A stretch of DNA of 6,794 nt, taken from Dehalococcoidales bacterium. Its GTDB lineage: Bacteria; Chloroflexota; Dehalococcoidia; Dehalococcoidales; UBA3254. This document shows positions 5,074 to 6,794 of this stretch, piece by piece. Both the position numbers and the translations under genes were made by a program. Every line of letters begins with the position of its first letter. Position 1 is the first letter of the stretch. The notes under the pieces are model-generated. The model did no database searches and was not told where the DNA came from. It worked only from the letters and a program-made list of their open reading frames with translations. Location of the stretch: the NCBI GenBank assembly GCA_028718465.1, contig JAQULX010000151.1, positions 1 through 6,794 of the forward strand. Direction: 5' to 3'.

Positions 5074-5972
5074 AGAAGACAAAGGAATACACATCTGCAG
5101 ATCTGGTAAATCTTCTCCGCGACAAATATAAGGTTTATGACATTACCAATGGTAATAATCCAGCGATACTACTTGAGCAGGTTGCTAACGCTACCGGTTT
5201 CAGTGCCGGTCGGTGGATAGATGCCGCTGTATTCGAGATGTGGCCCTCAAAAGGATTAACTCGCCGGGCTTTTGAAATCAAGATAAGTCGGGGGGATTTT
5301 CTCCGGGAAATGAACAATCCCTCAAAATATCAATGGTGCCGGCAGCACTTCCACGAGTTCTGGTATGTTGCTCCAAAGGATGTCATTAAAGTGGAAGAAT
5401 TGCCTGAAGGAGCTGGTTGGTTATATCCTGCCGGCAGTCGTCTTATTACCGGACGCCAAGCATCGCATATCCGTAATCCCGAACTCAATGACGAGCTGCT
5501 GGCGTCTTTTCTCCGTTCTGCAGGTAAAGAAATTCAAAATGCTGCCAAACGTGATAAGGCTCAAATACTTAGCCAGGACGAAGGTTATCAAACAGCTCTA
5601 AGGTATGAAAAAGCAGTGCTCCAGTTTCTTCTGCAAAGGGGTAATCACTCCTATATCCATCCGGAGAGTGAAGGTGCAGTAATAAAACTTCTCGAAGATG
5701 CTACGATGGACAAAGAGCTTAGACAAAAGAAATTGCAGCTCGAGGAGGTCTCTAAAAAATTACAATGTGACATCGCAGAGCTCTTCAATTTCTTCGCGGC
5801 CGTTGCTACTAAGGGTATATTGTCGGTCGATGAAGCCGGTAATTTTCTTATCCAGAAGTGGGGTGATCAGGATCCTGTGGATAAAGATGCATTGAAAGCC
5901 ATGAAGAAACATGATTATATGAATAAGTATTTGCAACTGATTGAAAATGTTCGTGCATGGGAGAAATTATAA
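5070..5972 (+). CDS. MmcB-like PD-(D/E)xK nuclease with a C-terminal coiled-coil extension, 300 aa
   Basis: The N-terminal domain (about residues 8-140) has the restriction-endonuclease-like core: E36, then D51 in RWIDAAVFEMW, then E69-I-K71 in RRAFEIKISRGDF. It continues with NPSKYQWCRQHFHEFWYVAP (83-102) and the ELPEGAGWL segment (110-118). This is the pattern of MmcB-family DNA repair proteins, which are usually about 150 aa. Here a further ~160 residues follow, helical and charged, with a likely coiled coil at about 213-232 and a C-terminal helical bundle; I recognise no domain there. ATG at 5070 (ATGA overlap with the preceding stop) is preferred over the in-frame ATG at 5043, which would add nine residues inside the upstream gene. 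It probably cleaves or processes DNA alongside the RusA-like and Pol X-like proteins; alternatively it is a restriction-type nuclease. Two plus-strand frames inside it are shadows. Confidence 0.75.
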   Translation: MKKTKEYTSADLVNLLRDKYKVYDITNGNNPAILLEQVANATGFSAGRWIDAAVFEMWPSKGLTRRAFEIKISRGDFLREMNNPSKYQWCRQHFHEFWYVAPKDVIKVEELPEGAGWLYPAGSRLITGRQASHIRNPELNDELLASFLRSAGKEIQNAAKRDKAQILSQDEGYQTALRYEKAVLQFLLQRGNHSYIHPESEGAVIKLLEDATMDKELRQKKLQLEEVSKKLQCDIAELFNFFAAVATKGILSVDEAGNFLIQKWGDQDPVDKDALKAMKKHDYMNKYLQLIENVRAWEKL

Positions 5973-5973
5973 T

Positions 5974-6159
5974 ATGGAATGTCTATGTGGTAAGAAAATG
6001 AGCTTGCTTGGAAAGATAATCATGCCCCACAAGGTAATAGGTAATATTACTGTCTGGTCTTGTTCTCTGGAGGGCTGCGGCCGCATCTATCTGGATGGGG
6101 ATCCTCACGGTACTTGGTATCTTCCGGAGACCAATGAGAGCAAAGATTTGCTCGGTTGA
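5974..6159 (+). CDS. Small Cys-rich, probably zinc-ribbon protein, 61 aa
   Basis: Cysteines C3 and C5 (MECLCG) and C30 and C35 (CSLEGC) could form one zinc site. The segment CGRIYLDGDPHGTWYLP after the second pair is typical of short beta-ribbons. No family is named. The start is ATG at 5974, one base after the nuclease stop, with GGGAG (5959-5963) ten bases upstream. An in-frame ATG at 5941 would overlap the nuclease gene for no visible reason. It is the last plus-strand gene before transcription converges with the minus-strand genes. Confidence 0.65.
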   Translation: MECLCGKKMSLLGKIIMPHKVIGNITVWSCSLEGCGRIYLDGDPHGTWYLPETNESKDLLG

Positions 6160-6160
6160 A

Positions 6161-6182
6161 AATGAGGTTTTTAGCCTCTTCG
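6161..6182 (-). terminator. Weak hairpin at the convergence point
   Basis: On the minus strand, GAGG and CCTC flank a CTAAAAA loop and are followed by ATTTTC, at the very end of the 56-aa gene. The stem is only four base pairs. Some terminator is expected between convergent genes 11 bases apart, but this one is marginal. Confidence 0.25.
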
Positions 6183-6341
6183 GTTTACGCTGTTTCTGTC
6201 TTCATCATCTTCAGGCAGTGAGGTAACTGTCGTTGGTGGTAAAGAGCGTTGTACCATCATAAGAATGATACTGGCTGTCAAGGAGCCGATCATCCCGAAT
6301 AAAAATGTCTTTAAATTAGAGCGCTTCTCATCTGGGTTCAT
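6171..6341 (-). CDS. Small single-span membrane protein, 56 aa
   Basis: Reading the minus strand from ATG at 6341 to TAA at 6171 gives MNPDEKRSNL, a hydrophobic helix at about residues 12-30 (TFLFGMIGSLTASIILMMV), and then a polar tail with Pro/Thr and the acidic cluster EDDED (44-48). GAGGT lies about six bases upstream. The gene begins 16 bases after the stop of the 139-aa gene, so the two should share a transcript. The short charged N-terminus with K/R before the helix suggests N-in/C-out, but this is weak. Small one-span phage proteins include holins and other lysis or envelope factors; none is specifically recognised. Strand, start signal and hydrophobic pattern make it more than a chance frame. 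Confidence 0.65.
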   Translation of the reverse strand: MNPDEKRSNLKTFLFGMIGSLTASIILMMVQRSLPPTTVTSLPEDDEDRNSVNRRG

Positions 6342-6357
6342 GAATTAACCTCATTAA

Positions 6358-6777
6358 TTACCATTTCTTTACCCGGTATTCGTAGGGCGCCGCGACGCCG
6401 TCATCCGCTGCCTGGTCGCAAAATACCTCTATACGAACTGGCCCATATATCTCCCATCCTGTCCACCACCAAAACAGAAAAGCCAGTTGGCCATCTGTAC
6501 CATCAGCTAACCAATCATCGTTCATTACTTCCCGTTCACCGCCAAGAATAGTTTCGTAAGCACGGATAGTAATAGTCGCTCCAATATTCCAAATGCCCGG
6601 AAATATTTCCAGATATGCTTCCTGAAGTCTCCACCACTGATTAACTGCGCCATAGGTCCACAGATCTGCGCCGGGATTGCCGCTGGTGGCCACTCCGGAA
6701 TTCCAGTTCGCCGTCGTGGTCGCCTGAACGATCCTCGAGCGTTCTACTAATAATTTGATTGCGGATGCTAAGCCCAT
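6358..6777 (-). CDS. Hypothetical Trp-rich protein, possibly a virion component, 139 aa
   Basis: No named family is recognised. A short N-terminal helix (LASAIKLLVERSRIV) is followed by a probably beta-rich body with many Trp residues (about ten in 139, including WWW near residue 103) and repeated strand-turn patterns such as GATITIRAYE and GPVRIEVFCDQAADDG. It ends in YEYRVKKW. There is no signal peptide or membrane span. This composition resembles small phage structural or decoration proteins, but I infer that only from style and from the opposite orientation to the DNA-metabolism genes. The start is ATG at 6777 with GAGAAGG (6782-6788, minus strand) four bases upstream. Stop codons TAA/TGA immediately before it mark the likely end of another minus-strand gene beyond the window. 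Confidence 0.75.
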   Translation of the reverse strand: MGLASAIKLLVERSRIVQATTTANWNSGVATSGNPGADLWTYGAVNQWWRLQEAYLEIFPGIWNIGATITIRAYETILGGEREVMNDDWLADGTDGQLAFLFWWWTGWEIYGPVRIEVFCDQAADDGVAAPYEYRVKKW

Positions 6778-6794
6778 TTTACCTTCTCATTAGC

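Noticed and set aside
5365..5601. Plus-strand frame of 78 codons, and a similar one at 5698-5895
   Set aside because: Both are out-of-frame readings inside the nuclease gene, with no start signal and unusual composition.
1..6794. CRISPR array, tRNA, insertion sequence, retron or toxin-antitoxin pair
   Set aside because: No regularly spaced long repeats, cloverleaf-like sequence, transposase, reverse transcriptase or recognisable toxin motif was seen on either strand.

Overview
The window looks like part of a tailed-phage or prophage genome from a bacterial host. The evidence is dense packing of small genes, frequent start/stop overlaps (ATGA or TAATG), AGGAGG-type Shine-Dalgarno sites, a lipoprotein signal peptide, many short proteins of unknown family, and a cluster of DNA recombination and repair enzymes of the kind phages carry. 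TGA is used as a real stop (for example in the ATGA overlaps), so the standard bacterial code applies. The host cannot be fixed from this sequence. The collagen-like lipoprotein style would fit an anaerobic bacterium such as a Chloroflexota or Firmicutes member, but that is a guess.

Layout. Positions 1-42 are probably the tail of a gene entering from the left. Positions 65-3626 hold nine plus-strand genes in a near-continuous run: a 208-aa unknown protein (TTG start), a four-cysteine zinc-ribbon-like protein, two small unknown proteins, a second small Cys-rich protein, a RusA-like Holliday junction resolvase (GTG start), a stand-alone Pol X-type nucleotidyltransferase, a 47-aa orphan and an ASCH-domain protein. 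From 1567 to 3626 every junction is an overlap or nearly so, which implies one transcript.

After a 103-base gap comes a pair that looks different. The first is a predicted lipoprotein that alternates collagen-like Gly-X-Y stretches with copies of a short 'DGNLI..TDGT.INAG' module. Its gene is followed by a strong 14-bp hairpin, and then by a Trp-rich protein with the His-Glu-Cys order of permuted papain/NlpC-like hydrolases. This pair may be a moron-like insertion that changes the host surface or takes part in lysis. The plus-strand run then resumes with an MmcB-like PD-(D/E)xK nuclease carrying an extra C-terminal coiled-coil region, and a 61-aa Cys-rich protein.

At about 6160-6170 transcription converges. 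The right end is on the minus strand: a 139-aa Trp-rich, probably beta-rich protein that may be structural, and downstream of it a 56-aa single-membrane-span protein. The point of convergence probably separates a DNA-metabolism arm (plus) from a virion or lysis arm (minus).

No tRNA, rRNA, CRISPR array, insertion sequence, integrase or attachment site was seen. No stretch longer than about 100 bases lacks a gene.
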